Under the pieces are notes generated by a model. That model ran no database searches, was not told the origin of the DNA, and saw only the letters and a program-made list of their open reading frames with translations. A DNA stretch of 64,000 nt from the NCBI GenBank assembly GCA_018195615.1, contig JAGTPG010000002.1, forward strand, positions 1,550,001-1,614,000, read 5' to 3'. Both the position numbers and the translations under genes were made by a program. The first letter of the stretch is position 1, and every line of letters begins with the position of its first letter. Origin of the DNA: Streptomyces tuirus (GTDB lineage Bacteria; Actinomycetota; Actinomycetes; Streptomycetales; Streptomycetaceae). Below are positions 46,200-56,125 of the stretch, in pieces.

Positions 46200-46626
46200 A
46201 TGGCCGAAGTCAGCGCGGAGGCACGCATCGGGGCACCGGCCGAGAAGGTGTGGGCCAAGCTCACGGACTGGTCCGCGTACGGCGAGTGGAACGCGACGCA
46301 CACCAGCTTCCCTTCGGGTGGCCCGAACCCTCGAAGTGGGTGCCACGTTCCGGGAGAACATGAGGCTCATGAACTTCCCGGCCGAGGTGGAGTGGACCGT
46401 CCAGGAGCTGGAGCCGGCCCGGGTGCTCGCCATCCGCGGCACCGGCCCGATGGGCGTGACCGTGGCGACGCGCTACACCCTCGCGCCCGACGGCGACGCG
46501 ACGACGATCCGCGTCGACGGCGAGTTCACGGGCGCGGCGGTGTCACTGATGGCGGGCAGGCTCAGGGAGTCGGGCACGGCGGCCCTGAACGAGTCGCTGC
46601 GCAAGCTGGACCGGCTGGTGACCTGA
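46200..46626 (+). CDS. SRPBCC (polyketide cyclase/START-like) family protein (frameshift)
   Basis: About 142 residues. VSAEARIGAPAEKVWAKLTD, then in another frame TLEVGATFRENMRLMNFPAE, VEWTVQELEPARVLAIRGTG and a helical C-terminus SGTAALNESLRKLDRLVT. This is the usual small ligand-binding SRPBCC fold. The frame changes near 46325. Ligand unknown. Confidence 0.75.
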
Positions 46627-46640
46627 CGCCCGGGACACCG

Positions 46641-46668
46641 AGGCGCCCCGGACCGCTCCGGGGCGCCT
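46641..46668. terminator. Terminator between SRPBCC and PadR genes
   Basis: Perfect 12-bp stem (AGGCGCCCCGGA with its complement) around a CCGC loop, between convergent stop codons at 46626 and 46687. Confidence 0.75.
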
Positions 46669-46686
46669 GCTCCACGGGGTTGCCGC

Positions 46687-47315
46687 TCAGTCCTCGTCGG
46701 CGAGGATCAGATACAGCTTCTTGCGGGCTTCGTTGATGACGCCGAGCGCCTTCTCCCGCTGCTCCTTGCTGCCGGTCTTCCAGACCTGCCCGAAGGCCTC
46801 CATCAGCCCGAAGCCGGCCTGGCGGATCTCACCGAGGGCCTCCCAGTCGACCCGCGGGAGGCCTCCTCCCAGGGCGCCTCGGGCCCTTCGTCGGCCGCTG
46901 CGCGGCCCGCCTCGGTGAGCGAGAACAGCTTCTTGCCGCCCTCCGACTCACTGATGATCAGGCCCTCGTCCTCCAGCAGCTGGAGGGTGGGGTACACCGA
47001 GCCGGGACTGGGCTTCCACGCCCCGCCGCTGCGGTCGGCGATCTCCTGGATCATCTCGTAGCCGTGCATCGGCCGGTCCTTCAGCAGGGCCAGGATCGAG
47101 GCCCGTACGTCTCCGCGCCGCGCCCTTCCCCTGGGTCCGCCGCGCCCTCGGCCGCCCCAGGGGCCGGGACCGAATCCCGGGCCTCCGGGCCCGCCCCAGC
47201 CGGGGCCACCCGGCCCGAAGGGACCGAAGGCCGCACGCAGCCCCTCGAAACCGCCCTGGCCGCCGTGACGGGGTCCGCCGTGGCCATGCCCGTGCTCGAA
47301 TCCGTGAGTACGCAT
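46687..47315 (-). CDS. PadR-family transcriptional regulator (one frameshift)
   Basis: 209 residues after restoring one base near 46860. A His/Gly/Pro-rich N-terminal tail (HGFEHGHGHGGPRHGGQGG) precedes the PadR winged helix: ILALLKDRPMHGYEMIQEIA, GGAWKPSPGSVYPTLQLLED, EGLIISESEGGKKLFSLTEA. The C-terminal helical region continues KALGVINEARKKLYLIL. Probably autoregulated through the palindrome at 47361. The His-rich tail could bind metal. Confidence 0.82.
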
Positions 47316-47360
47316 CGCACACACTCTCCATTCCATCGTTGATCTGTCGCGATGCCTCAA

Positions 47361-47370
47361 CGATATATCG
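47361..47370. promoter_or_regulatory. Palindromic operator CGATATATCG upstream of padR
   Basis: A perfect 10-bp AT-rich palindrome 46 bases upstream of the PadR start, conspicuous in GC-rich DNA. PadR proteins commonly bind ATAT-centred palindromes near their own promoters. Confidence 0.5.
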
Positions 47371-47456
47371 CTACTGTTCGGATGGCAAGGCTCAGCGGGC
47401 CAGGACTCGCGGATTGGCCTTGGCCTGCCGCTTCGGCGAGCCTCTAGCGTCAAGGC

Positions 47457-48275
47457 ATGCGGATTCGAATCGTGGACGCCTTCACCGATCGCCCCTTCTC
47501 CGGCAACCCGGCCGGGGTCATGCTCCTGCACGACGCGGACGCCTTCCCGGACGACGCCTGGCTGCAGAACGTCGCCCTGGAGGTCCACCACTCCGAAACG
47601 GCCTTCGCCCATCCCCTCCCCGAGGGCGGCGAGGCCGACTGGGCGCTGCGCTGGTTCACCCCGGCCACGGAGGTCGCGATGTGCGGCCACGCGACCCTGG
47701 CCACGGCACATGTCCTGCACGCCACCGGCGCCCACCAGGGCCCGGTGCGGTTCGCCACGCGCAGCGGCGTCCTCGTCGCCACGCCGGTGCACGACGGTTC
47801 CATCACCCTGGACTTCCCGACGGCCCCGCTCACGCCGGTCGACCCGCCCGAAGGTCTCGCAGGCGCCCTGGGCGCCGAGCCGCTCACGGTCCTCGACACC
47901 GGCCCGAACGTCGGCGACCTGCTGGTCGAGGTCGCCGACGAGAAGACGGTGCACGGCCTCAGCCCCGACCTCAGGGCGCTCGCCGCCCACTCGGCGCGCG
48001 GCGTCATCGCCACCGCCCGCGCGGAGGACCCCGCAGGGGGCTACGACTTCGTCTCGCGCTGCTTCTTCCCGAACGTCGGCATCGACGAGGACCCGGTGAC
48101 CGGCAGCGCCCACACCGCGCTCGCCCCGTTCTGGTCCGAGCGCCTGGGCCACCCCGCCCTCACGGGTCTCCAGGCCTCACCCCGCTCCGGCCGCGTCCAC
48201 ACCGAGCTGCGCGGCGACCGCACCCTGCTGACCGGAAGGGCGGTCACCGTCATCGAGGGCGAGCTGCTCGCCTAG
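47457..48275 (+). CDS. PhzF family isomerase/epimerase-like protein
   Basis: Intact 272-residue protein of the PhzF/DapF fold. The catalytic Glu lies in LEVHHSETAFAHP; AMCGHATLATAHVL and GIDEDPVTGSAHTALAPFWS are the two family signatures. Members isomerise small acids; physiological substrate unknown. Stands alone, ended by a strong hairpin. Confidence 0.9.
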   Translation: MRIRIVDAFTDRPFSGNPAGVMLLHDADAFPDDAWLQNVALEVHHSETAFAHPLPEGGEADWALRWFTPATEVAMCGHATLATAHVLHATGAHQGPVRFATRSGVLVATPVHDGSITLDFPTAPLTPVDPPEGLAGALGAEPLTVLDTGPNVGDLLVEVADEKTVHGLSPDLRALAAHSARGVIATARAEDPAGGYDFVSRCFFPNVGIDEDPVTGSAHTALAPFWSERLGHPALTGLQASPRSGRVHTELRGDRTLLTGRAVTVIEGELLA

Positions 48276-48280
48276 CACGG

Positions 48281-48315
48281 GGAAGGGGCGTACGACGGTG
48301 TCGTACGCCCCTTCC
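48281..48315. terminator. Bidirectional terminator downstream of phzF-like gene
   Basis: Perfect 16-bp stem (GGAAGGGGCGTACGAC and complement) with a GGT loop, lying between convergent stops at 48275 and 48323. Confidence 0.85.
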
Positions 48316-48322
48316 AGAGCCG

Positions 48323-49138
48323 TCAGGCGGTCGGCAGCCACCCCACCTTGCCCGCCAGCAGGGCGTAGCCCACGAACGCCCCTATGTCGAGCAGCGAGTG
48401 AGCCACCACGAGCGGGCCGACGCGCCCCCAGCGCCGGTACAGGTAGACGAAGACGACGCCCATGACCATGTTGCCGATGAAGCCGCCGACGCCCTGGTAC
48501 AGGTGGTACGAGCCGCGCAGGACCGAGCTGCCCACCAGCGCGGCCGTCGGCGTCCAGCCCAGCTGCCCCATGCGGCGCAGCAGATAGCCGACGACGATCA
48601 CTTCCTCCAGCACCGCGTTCTGGATCGCCGAGAGGATCAGCACGGGGTACTTCCACCACACGCCGGGCAGGGCCTCGGGCACCACGGTGAGGTTGAAGCC
48701 GAGGCCTCGGGCCGCCAGGTAGAAGGCGATGCCGGTGCTGCCGATGACCGCCGCGATCGCTGCCCCGCGGCCCAGGTCGGGCCAGGGGCGGGTGCGGTCG
48801 AAGCCGATCGTGCGCAGGCCGGCGCCCTCCCGCAGCAGGAAGTGCGCGACGAGCGCGACGGGCACCAGCGCCGTGGTGATCCCGAAGAGCTGCCAGGCCA
48901 GGTCGAGCCAGGGACGGCCGGGCGCGGCCGAAGCGTTCATCGTGGCCGCCTGGTCCTTCAGCCCGCCGGGCTTGGTGACCGAGCCGATGAAGCTGATCAG
49001 GGCGGAGACTCCGCTCGCCCCCAGCGAGAGCGCCAGCACGAGCAGCGTCTCGTTGCGGAGCATCCGCCGCGAGAGCCGCTGCTGGGGAATGGAATCGTCG
49101 GCCACCGGGCTCGCCTCCGCCTGCACACCTGCCTCCAC
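48323..49138 (-). CDS. CPBP family intramembrane glutamic endopeptidase
   Basis: Intact 271-residue Rce1/CPBP-type membrane protease with six to eight helices. The catalytic Glu pair is in NAVLEEVIVVGYLLRR; the later motifs RGSYHLYQGVGGFIGN and VVAHSLLDIGAFVGYALL carry the two conserved His. In bacteria such proteins act in bacteriocin immunity or membrane-protein processing; the target here is unknown. Confidence 0.85.
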   Translation of the reverse strand: MEAGVQAEASPVADDSIPQQRLSRRMLRNETLLVLALSLGASGVSALISFIGSVTKPGGLKDQAATMNASAAPGRPWLDLAWQLFGITTALVPVALVAHFLLREGAGLRTIGFDRTRPWPDLGRGAAIAAVIGSTGIAFYLAARGLGFNLTVVPEALPGVWWKYPVLILSAIQNAVLEEVIVVGYLLRRMGQLGWTPTAALVGSSVLRGSYHLYQGVGGFIGNMVMGVVFVYLYRRWGRVGPLVVAHSLLDIGAFVGYALLAGKVGWLPTA

Positions 49139-49305
49139 TTCACCGGCCTTGTCGGATCAGTATGAGGCCGGCAGGCTCTCAGCCCCGCGGCACGTCGGCC
49201 CGGCGCATCTGCTCAGGCAATCCCGCCGACCGCCTACCGGCCGGTGCGTCGCCCGGCGGCACACGCCCGGGCACCCCACCGGCCGGTACGTCGCCCGGCG
49301 GCGCT

Positions 49306-50822
49306 TCACGCCAGCGGCACCGGCTCCGGCAGGCCCACCGGCCAGGTGTGCACCGGGTCTCCCTTGTGCATCAGCTCCCGGTAGCGCCGGGTCGTCGCGG
49401 CCAGCGCGGCCTCCCTGGTGTGGCCCGCGTCCAGCGCCTTGTGGAAGGTCGCGGCCTGCCAGCTCGCCCCGTTCACCCTGCGCCGGCACCGTTCCTCGAT
49501 CACGCCCAGGTACAGGTCGCGGTCGGCCGGCTCGACGCCCCAGGCGTCCAGCCCGGCCTCGGCGAGCGGCAGCAGCTCGTCCCGTACCAGGCTCACCGCG
49601 TCGACCTGCGTGGTGCCGCCGTACCGGCCGCGCCGGGGCCAGGTGAAGCGGGCGTCGATGCCGTCCTTGCACGCGGCGTCGAAGTTGGCGGCGGCCGCCT
49701 CGAACGGCAGCCGGGTCCACAGCGGCCGGGATTCCTCGGCAAGGGCGCGGACGACGCCGTAGTAGAACGCCGCGTTGGCGACGACGTCGATGACGGTGGG
49801 CCCTGCGGGCAGGACGCGGTTCTCCACCCGCAGGTGCGGGACGCCGTCGGCGACGCCGTAGACCGGGCGGTTCCAGCGGTAGATCGTGCCGTTGTGCAGG
49901 ACGAGCTCGGCGAGCGCCGGGACGCCGCCCTGGTCGAGCACCTCGAGCGGGTCCTCGTCGTCGCAGATCGGCAGCAGCGCCGGGTAGTAGCGGAGGTTCT
50001 CCTCGAAGAGGTCGTGCGCCGTTGTGACCCAGCGCTCCCGAACCAGGTGCGGGGCCGGACGCCCTGGGCCTGCAGCTCGGGCGGGCGGGTGTCGGTGGAC
50101 TGCTGGAACAGCGGCGGCCGCGACTCCCGCCACAGCTCGTGGCCGAACAGGAACGGCGAGTTGGCGCCGACGGCGATCTGCGCGGCGGCGACCGCCTGCG
50201 CCGCGTTCCACACGTCGGCGAAGCGGGCCGGGGTGACCTGGAGGTGCAGCTGCACGGACGTGCAGGCGGCCTCCGGCGCGATCGACTTCGAGGTGCAGCT
50301 CAGGTGCTCCACGCCCTCGATGTCGAGGGTGAACTCCTCGCCGCGGGCGGCCACGATCTGGTCGTTGAGGAGGGTGTAGCGGTCGACGTCGGAGAGGTTC
50401 GACGACACCAGGTCGTCGCGGTCGAGGGTCGGCAGAATGCCGATCATCACGATTCCCGCGTCGACCTCACCGGCCTTTCGGTCGGCATATGCCAGTGACG
50501 TACGGAGTTCCTCCGCGAGCCGGTCGAATACCCGGCCACCCAGACGGTGTGGGGGAATGTTGACTTCCAGGTTGAACATGGCGAGTTCTGTTTGGAAATC
50601 GCGACTCGCGATACGTTCGAGGACTTGCGCGTTCAACATTTTCGGCATGCCGTCGGCGCCCGCGAGATTCAGCTCGATCTCCAGCCCCATGAGGTTCTTG
50701 GGCCGATCGAACCGCTTCTCCGCCAGGAGTCGCTCCAAGCCCGTCAGGCACCGACGGAGCTTGTCGCGGTAGCGCTGGCGATCGGACAGGTCGAACCGGC
50801 CTGCCACGACCTTCTCCCCCAT
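49306..50822 (-). CDS. Glutamate-cysteine ligase family 2 protein (one frameshift)
   Basis: 505 residues after restoring one base near 50055. LMGLEIELNLAGADGMPKML, MFNLEVNIPPHRLGG, SVQLHLQVTPARFADVWNAA and, in the second frame, VENRVLPAGPTVIDVVANAA and YGGTTQVDAVSLVRDELLPL match the large GCS2-type ligases of actinomycetes (about 500 aa). They form gamma-glutamyl amides; in mycothiol-producing bacteria the physiological product is uncertain. Stand-alone gene. Confidence 0.82.
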
Positions 50823-50977
50823 CGAAGCGTCCCTCCTCGGATGATGCGGGCCGAAGATCACGGCCGCCGGGGTCCCGGTCAGGTGGAGGATGCCCAGCGA
50901 AAGCGATCGATAACGTCCCGGACGGGACCGCGGACCGCTACGCTGAACCCGTGTAACCGGTGGCACATTCACTCGGC

Positions 50978-51112
50978 ATGACGCAGAGGCCCGGTTTCGG
51001 GTCCGGCTTCGGGCCGCGCGAACTCGTGAAAAACGCCGACGAGAATGGGCCGACCGCCTCGCGGGCATTCGCCGAGGTCATCGCCACACACCACCGCCTG
51101 GAATCGGGATAA
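50978..51112 (+). CDS. Possible small protein (44 aa)
   Basis: Short frame starting MTQRPGFGSGFGPRELVKNA and ending ATHHRLESG. Its composition looks protein-like and it fills an otherwise empty stretch, but there is no clear RBS and no family is recognised. Confidence 0.3.
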   Translation: MTQRPGFGSGFGPRELVKNADENGPTASRAFAEVIATHHRLESG

Positions 51113-51388
51113 TTCTCGCGTATCGCCGACCGAATGTACCCTTGTTCTACTCACCGGAAACGACTAGACGAAACACAGTCTGAAGCCGTGTCGTATAAAC
51201 TCCGCGAACAAGGCAGAAGGTTGGCGCCCACGGTCGATGGGTCCTGCCGTCGAGGCGACGTTCGACGGACCCCACCCCCCTCTCGTTCTTGAGACCCCGG
51301 CCCCTGCCTCTGCCCACCCCCGTGAGCTGACAGCGCCGTCCGCCCCCGCCCTCGTGCCACCGTGCCTTTGAATGAGAGGCGACCCACC

Positions 51389-51973
51389 ATGCCGCTGCAT
51401 GTACCCCCGGCTCCCGCGCCCGCACTCCGTTCCGTCCTGACCGCGCTCTCCTCGCCCACCGCGGTCCGCGAGGCCCGAACTCCGTCCCTGCTCCGCGCCC
51501 AGGGACCCGCCACGCCCGAGCTCGCACTGCCCGTGCACGTCCTCGACCGGGTCACGGCCGAGGGCGTGTCGGCCACGCGGCTCGCCGGGTGGCGCTTCCT
51601 GATCCGCTGCGGCGAGCGCGCCGTGGCCGCGGCGGAGACCATGCTGACCCCTGACGGCTGGGCCTTCTCCCACTTCTTCGAAGGCCCGTACATCACCTCC
51701 ACCGAGCGCGCCCTGCGTCAGGCCGAGACGATGCCGCAGCCGTACCAGCCCCGCCTGCTGTCGGTGCCCAGCCTGTACATGCTGACGCTCTGGCTGCACG
51801 AGGACTGCACCGTGGACGGTGCCGCCGGCCACCCCGCCGCCACCGACCTGCTCGTCCCGCTGGCCCCGACACCTCCCGGCATCGCGGCCCACAGCCCGCA
51901 CCGCGTCGCCGAACTGCTCCCGGTGCTGACCCACCGGGCGACGCCCACGCGCCTGCTCGGCTCACCCGCCTGA
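51389..51973 (+). CDS. Conserved hypothetical protein of Streptomyces type
   Basis: Intact 194-residue protein without signal peptide. Readable segments: ALPVHVLDRVTAEGVSATRL, GWRFLIRCGERAVAAAETML, GWAFSHFFEGPYITSTERAL, LLSVPSLYMLTLWLHED. I do not recognise a named domain. GAGAGGCG supports ATG 51389; GTG 51362 is possible. It is preceded by about 270 bases with no other gene. Confidence 0.7.
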   Translation: MPLHVPPAPAPALRSVLTALSSPTAVREARTPSLLRAQGPATPELALPVHVLDRVTAEGVSATRLAGWRFLIRCGERAVAAAETMLTPDGWAFSHFFEGPYITSTERALRQAETMPQPYQPRLLSVPSLYMLTLWLHEDCTVDGAAGHPAATDLLVPLAPTPPGIAAHSPHRVAELLPVLTHRATPTRLLGSPA

Positions 51974-52037
51974 AGCGCGCCCCACGACGTTTCCGCGCCC
52001 CGTCGCCGAATTCCCGGCGGCGGGCCGACCCTTTTTC

Positions 52038-52069
52038 GCTCGTACGAGCACCTAATAGCTCTTACGAGC
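52038..52069. promoter_or_regulatory. Two tandem 12-bp palindromic sites
   Basis: GCTCGTACGAGC (52038-52049, perfect palindrome) is followed after 8 bases by GCTCTTACGAGC (52058-52069, one mismatch). The 20-bp centre spacing is two helical turns, fitting cooperative binding of a regulator. The DUF5999 gene lies downstream. Confidence 0.45.
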
Positions 52070-52360
52070 CGGAATTGACGCCTGGCCCGACCGAACTAGC
52101 CCCATCCGGCCACTACGAACCACCCGAAGTGACAGTCCAGTTGGGATGAACCGTCCGCGCGGGTGATGCGTCATGAACCTGTGAGAAGCGGTGCTGCGAA
52201 ATCCCTGCGGATCGACGCCCGTGGGGCAAGACTGGGTTCCGACGACTTAACACAACGGGGGGCGGCCATGAACGACACTTCTAGCCGCGGAACAGCCACG
52301 ACAACCGAATCAACCGACTCGGTCCTCTCATCCACCACGCCAGAGCGAAAGATCCCACCC

Positions 52361-52567
52361 ATGTGCCAGCACCAGACACCGTGCCCCTCAGCAGACTCCG
52401 CCGACCGGGACTCCGCCCGCCTCGTGGCGCACCACCCGGAGCAGGGATGGAGCCTGCTGTGCAACGGCGTGCTGCTCTTCGAGGACACCGGTGAGCTCCT
52501 GCCGGACGGCCGGGTCATCGACCCGCACCGTCCACTGGCCGGCAGCCAGGTGATGACGGCAGCCTGA
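52361..52567 (+). CDS. DUF5999 family small protein
   Basis: 68 residues, MCQHQTPCPSADSADRDSAR followed by LVAHHPEQGWSLLCNGVLLF and EDTGELLPDGRVIDP: the complete DUF5999 pattern found throughout Streptomyces. The Cys/His-containing start may bind metal. ATG 52268, with a GGGGGG-rich RBS, would add 31 residues and is a real alternative. Confidence 0.8.
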   Translation: MCQHQTPCPSADSADRDSARLVAHHPEQGWSLLCNGVLLFEDTGELLPDGRVIDPHRPLAGSQVMTAA

Positions 52568-52606
52568 GGGCCGCCGGGCGGAGCGGCGTCCGCCCGCAGG
52601 CACAGA

Positions 52607-52643
52607 GGGGCCGGCCGCGGGACACACCCCGCGAACCGGCCCC
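52607..52643. terminator. Hairpin downstream of the DUF5999 gene
   Basis: Imperfect inverted repeat GGGGCCGGCCGCGGG ... CCCGCGAACCGGCCCC with a small ACACA loop, 40 bases after the stop codon. Confidence 0.6.
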
Positions 52644-52780
52644 GACGCATGTCCGGGCGCCGTCACCGCCCGTCACCCCCCGCCACCACCCGTTGCCGGC
52701 TCGTACGCCTTCCCACGGATGACCGCTTTCCGGAAGACTCCTGGAAGTTTCGCAGTCATGCGTCGACGGAGGTGGGGCAA

Positions 52781-53814
52781 GTGGCAGCACGTGAGGCCGA
52801 CGCCGGGAGCAAGGTCACGATCACGGAGATCGCCCGGCAGGCCGGCGTGTCCGTACCGACCGTGTCGCGGGTCGTCAACGGCCGGTCCGACGTGTCGCCG
52901 CAGACCCGGGCCCGGGTCGAGGACCTGCTGCGCCGGCACGGCTACCGCAAGCGCCCCGCGGCACCGGGGACCCGTGCCGCCCTGCTCGACCTGGTCTTCA
53001 ACGACCTCGACAGCCCCTGGGCCGTGCAGATCATCCGCGGGTCGAGGAGGTCGCCCACGCGGCCGGGGTCGGCACGGTGGTGTCGGCGATCCACGGGCGT
53101 TCGGGCGACGCTCGCGAGTGGATGCGCAACCTGCGGGCCCGGACCTCCGACGGCGTCATCCTCGTCACCTCCGCCCTGGAGCCGACGCTGCACGAGGAGT
53201 TGCGCATTCTCGGCGTCCCGCTGGTCGTCGTCGACCCGGCGGGCTCCCCCGCCCTGGACGCCCCCACCATCGGCGCCGCCAACTGGTCGGGCGGCATGGC
53301 GGCCACCGAGCACCTGCTCGCCCTGGGCCACCGCCGGATCGGCCTGATCGCGGGTCCTCCACGGCTGTTGTGCTCGCGGGCCCGGCTGGACGGTTACCGC
53401 GCGGCCCTGGAAGGCGCCGGCATCGCGATGGACGAGTCCCTGGTCGTCCCCGGCGACTTCCGCCCCGAGTCCGGTTTCACCGCCTGCGGCACCCTCCTCA
53501 ACCTGCCCGAGCCGCCGACCGCCGTGTTCGCGGCCAGCGACCAGATGGCACTCGGCGCGATCGAGGCACTGCGCCGGCGCGGGCTGCGGGTGCCGCAGGA
53601 CATGAGTGTGGTCGGTTTCGACGACCTTCCGGAAGTCCGCTGGTCGGCTCCGCCCCTGACCACCGTCCGCCAGCCCCTGGCCGACATGGGCAAACTCGCC
53701 GCCCGCACGGTACTCCGCCTGGCCCGCGAGGAACAACCGGACTCCCCCCGGGTCGAACTGGGAACGGACCTGGTGGTACGCGCGAGCACAGCACCGCCCG
53801 CGACGGTCGCCTGA
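52781..53814 (+). CDS. LacI-family repressor of the xylan/xylooligosaccharide locus (one frameshift)
   Basis: 344 residues after restoring one base near 53040. HTH/hinge VTITEIARQAGVSVPTVSRV, VNGRSDVSPQTRARVEDLLR; effector domain with TSDGVILVTSALEPTLHEEL, GHRRIGLIAGPPRLLCSRAR and AVFAASDQMALGAIEALRRR. GTG start with GGAGG. Divergent in function but adjacent to GH10 and the sugar ABC importer, it is probably the BxlR-like repressor that recognises the CGAAA-centred site at 58431 and releases it on binding xylobiose. Confidence 0.82.
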
Positions 53815-54169
53815 CGCCCCAGCGGCACCTGCCCGACCAGACCACCCGACCGCCCGGGCCAGCCCGGCGCCGAATCAGGCGTCCACCGCCCCGACCCCGG
53901 CGCAGAACCGAGCGCGCACACCGACCGGCCCGCGGCATCGAATCAGGTGGTCCGGCCGAGCCGAGCATCGGATCAGGCGGCGCGCGCCGACCCGACCTCG
54001 CCGTCGAACCAAGCGCGCACGCCGACCCGCCCCCGGGTCGCACCATGTGACACCCGCCGAGCCGAGCCGAGCCGGGCATCGCATCAGCTCGCACCCATCG
54101 ACCCGGACGCGCCCTCGGCTCGGGCGTCGCCTCGCCGCACAGGATCGGGCGGGGCGACGCCCACCCGCG
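53815..54169. other. GC-rich low-complexity intergenic region
   Basis: About 355 bases between convergent genes, full of short repeats such as GCCGAGCCGAGC and GACCCGACC. Open frames here are by-products of the composition. No gene recognised. Confidence 0.6.
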
Positions 54170-55233
54170 CTACCTCCCCGCGAGCGCCTCACGCAGCGCG
54201 AAGTACGCCGGCTTCGGCCGCAGTTGCTCGTCCCACGGCAGGGCCGCGCCCTCGCCCGGGAAGAACGCCGGGATCCACGAGTACTTGTCGGTGTAGTCCC
54301 AGACGGTGATGCCGACGCAGCGGCGCACGGCCAGGCACGCCTCGGTCAACTCCTGGTACCAGTCGGCCTGCTGGGCCAGTTTCTCCTCGGTCGCGGGCAA
54401 CTGCATCCGCACGTCGACCTCGGTGAGGGCCGTGTCCAGGCCCAGCCGGGAGAAGCGGCGGAGGTTGTCCTCCAGGGTCGTCGGATAGCCGTACTGGAGT
54501 GCCAGATGGGCCTGGAGGCCGATGCCGTGCAGCGGGACGCCCTTCGCCTTCAGCTCCTTGGCCAGCCGGTAGTACGCGTCGCTCTTCGGGCCGATCCCCT
54601 CGATGTTGTAGTCGTTGAGGTACAGCTTGACGCGCGGATCGGCCTGGTGCGCCCACCGCAGCGCATCGGCGATGTACCCCGGCCCGAGCGTCTTGTAGAA
54701 GACCGACTCGCGGTACGTACCGTCCTCGTTGAACGCCTCGTTGACGACGTCCCAGGCGAACACCTTGCCCCGGTAGTGCCGTACCTCCGCCTGGATGTGC
54801 TTCTTCAGCACGGCCCTCAGCTCCGGGGCCGTCCACTCCCGCCCGGTGAGCCACTCGGGCAACTGGCTGTGCCAGACGAGGGTGTGGCCGCGCACCTTCT
54901 GCCGGTTGGCGCGGGCGAGGTTCACGATCTCGTCGCCCTTGGAGAAGTCGAACACGCCCTGCTGGGGCTCGGTCGCGTACCACTTCATGCCGTTGCCCGG
55001 CGTGATCTGGTCGAACTCGCTGCCGAGCAGCGCCTTGTACGGTGCGTCGGCGAGCTCGGGATTGTCGGTGGCGCTCCCGAAGTAACGGCCGTGCCGCTGG
55101 GCGAGGTCGGCGAGGGTGGGTTCCTTGCCGTGCTCCTCGCCGGCCTGTGCAGCCGGACCGGTGGCGATGCCCCGGCCACGAGCACGGCGGCGAGCGCCCC
55201 GGCGAGTCTGAGTCGTATGGCGGTCCTGCGCAT
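54170..55233 (-). CDS. Secreted GH10 endo-1,4-beta-xylanase (one frameshift in signal region)
   Basis: 354 residues after restoring one base near 55165. Signal peptide (MRRTAIRLRLAGALAAVLVA), then RYFGSATDN, GSEFDQITPGNGMKWYATEP, HTLVWHSQLPEWL, the acid/base Glu in WDVVNEAFNEDG, the nucleophile Glu in DTALTEVDVRMQLP, and TVWDYTDKYSWIP. All GH10 landmarks are present; no carbohydrate-binding module. It cleaves xylan outside the cell and feeds the neighbouring importer. Confidence 0.9.
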
Positions 55234-55285
55234 GGTGCGACTCCTCACGATCAGGTGGGTAAGTGAGCCGGACATTCGCGGCGCG

Positions 55286-56125
55286 TCAGCCCTTCGTCGC
55301 GCCGGCGGTGAGGCCGCCGACGAGCTGACGCTCGGCGACCGAGTAGAAGGCGAGAGCGGGGACCATGGCCAGCACCAGATAGGCGAAGACCTTGGCGTAC
55401 TCCGCGGAGTACTGCCCCTGGAACTGCTGGACGCCGATCGGCAGCGTCCACCACTGCGCGTCGGTGAACACCAGCAGCGGCAGGAAGAAGTTGTTCCAGC
55501 TGGTGACGACGGCCAGCACGGAGACGGTGCCGAGCGCGGGCCGCGCCATGGGCAGCAGCACCCGCCAGAAGAAGCCGAAGGAGGTGCATCCGTCGAGCGT
55601 GGCCGCCTCCTCCAGCTCACCGGGGATCTGCCGGAAGAAGCCGCGCAGGATGATGATGGTCATCGGCAGTCCGAAGGCGGCCTGCGGGAGGATCACGCCG
55701 AGGGGGTTGTCCAGCAGGTCCAGGGAGCGCAGCAGCAGGAACAGCGGCAGGGCCGCCACCGCGAACGGGAACATCAGCCCCATCGTGAACAGCGTGAACA
55801 GCGCCTCCCGGCCGCGGAAGGCGAACCGGGCGAAGGAGAAGGCCGACAGGGCGGAGACCGCGACGACCAGGACGGTCGTGCCCACCGCGATCAGCGTGCT
55901 GTTGCCGATCAGCCGCCAGAAGTCCCCCGAGCCGAGGATGCCGGTGTAGTTGGAGGGCACCCACGACTCGGGCAGCCCGACCGGGTTGCGGGAGAGCTCG
56001 TCGGTGGACTTGAAGCCGGAGAGCGCGGCGTAGAGCAGCGGGACGGCCATGACCGCGCCGACGACGATCAGGACGAGGTGCAGCGGAAGGTTCCTGCTCC
56101 TACGACCTTTCTGACTCACCGTCAC
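55286..56125 (-). CDS. Carbohydrate ABC transporter permease (MalG type)
   Basis: Intact 279-residue inner-membrane permease, six helices, with the EAA loop LEEAATLDGCTSFGFFWRVL-P typical of CUT1 sugar permeases. Its start overlaps the upstream permease stop by four bases. Third gene of the binding protein-permease-permease operon; the ATPase (usually MsiK) is encoded elsewhere, as in other Streptomyces. Confidence 0.9.
   Translation of the reverse strand: MTVSQKGRRSRNLPLHLVLIVVGAVMAVPLLYAALSGFKSTDELSRNPVGLPESWVPSNYTGILGSGDFWRLIGNSTLIAVGTTVLVVAVSALSAFSFARFAFRGREALFTLFTMGLMFPFAVAALPLFLLLRSLDLLDNPLGVILPQAAFGLPMTIIILRGFFRQIPGELEEAATLDGCTSFGFFWRVLLPMARPALGTVSVLAVVTSWNNFFLPLLVFTDAQWWTLPIGVQQFQGQYSAEYAKVFAYLVLAMVPALAFYSVAERQLVGGLTAGATKG

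Noticed and set aside
53815..54169. Possible small genes in the region between LacI and xylanase
   Set aside because: Low-complexity GC repeats make long open frames by chance; there are no RBS and no protein-like composition.
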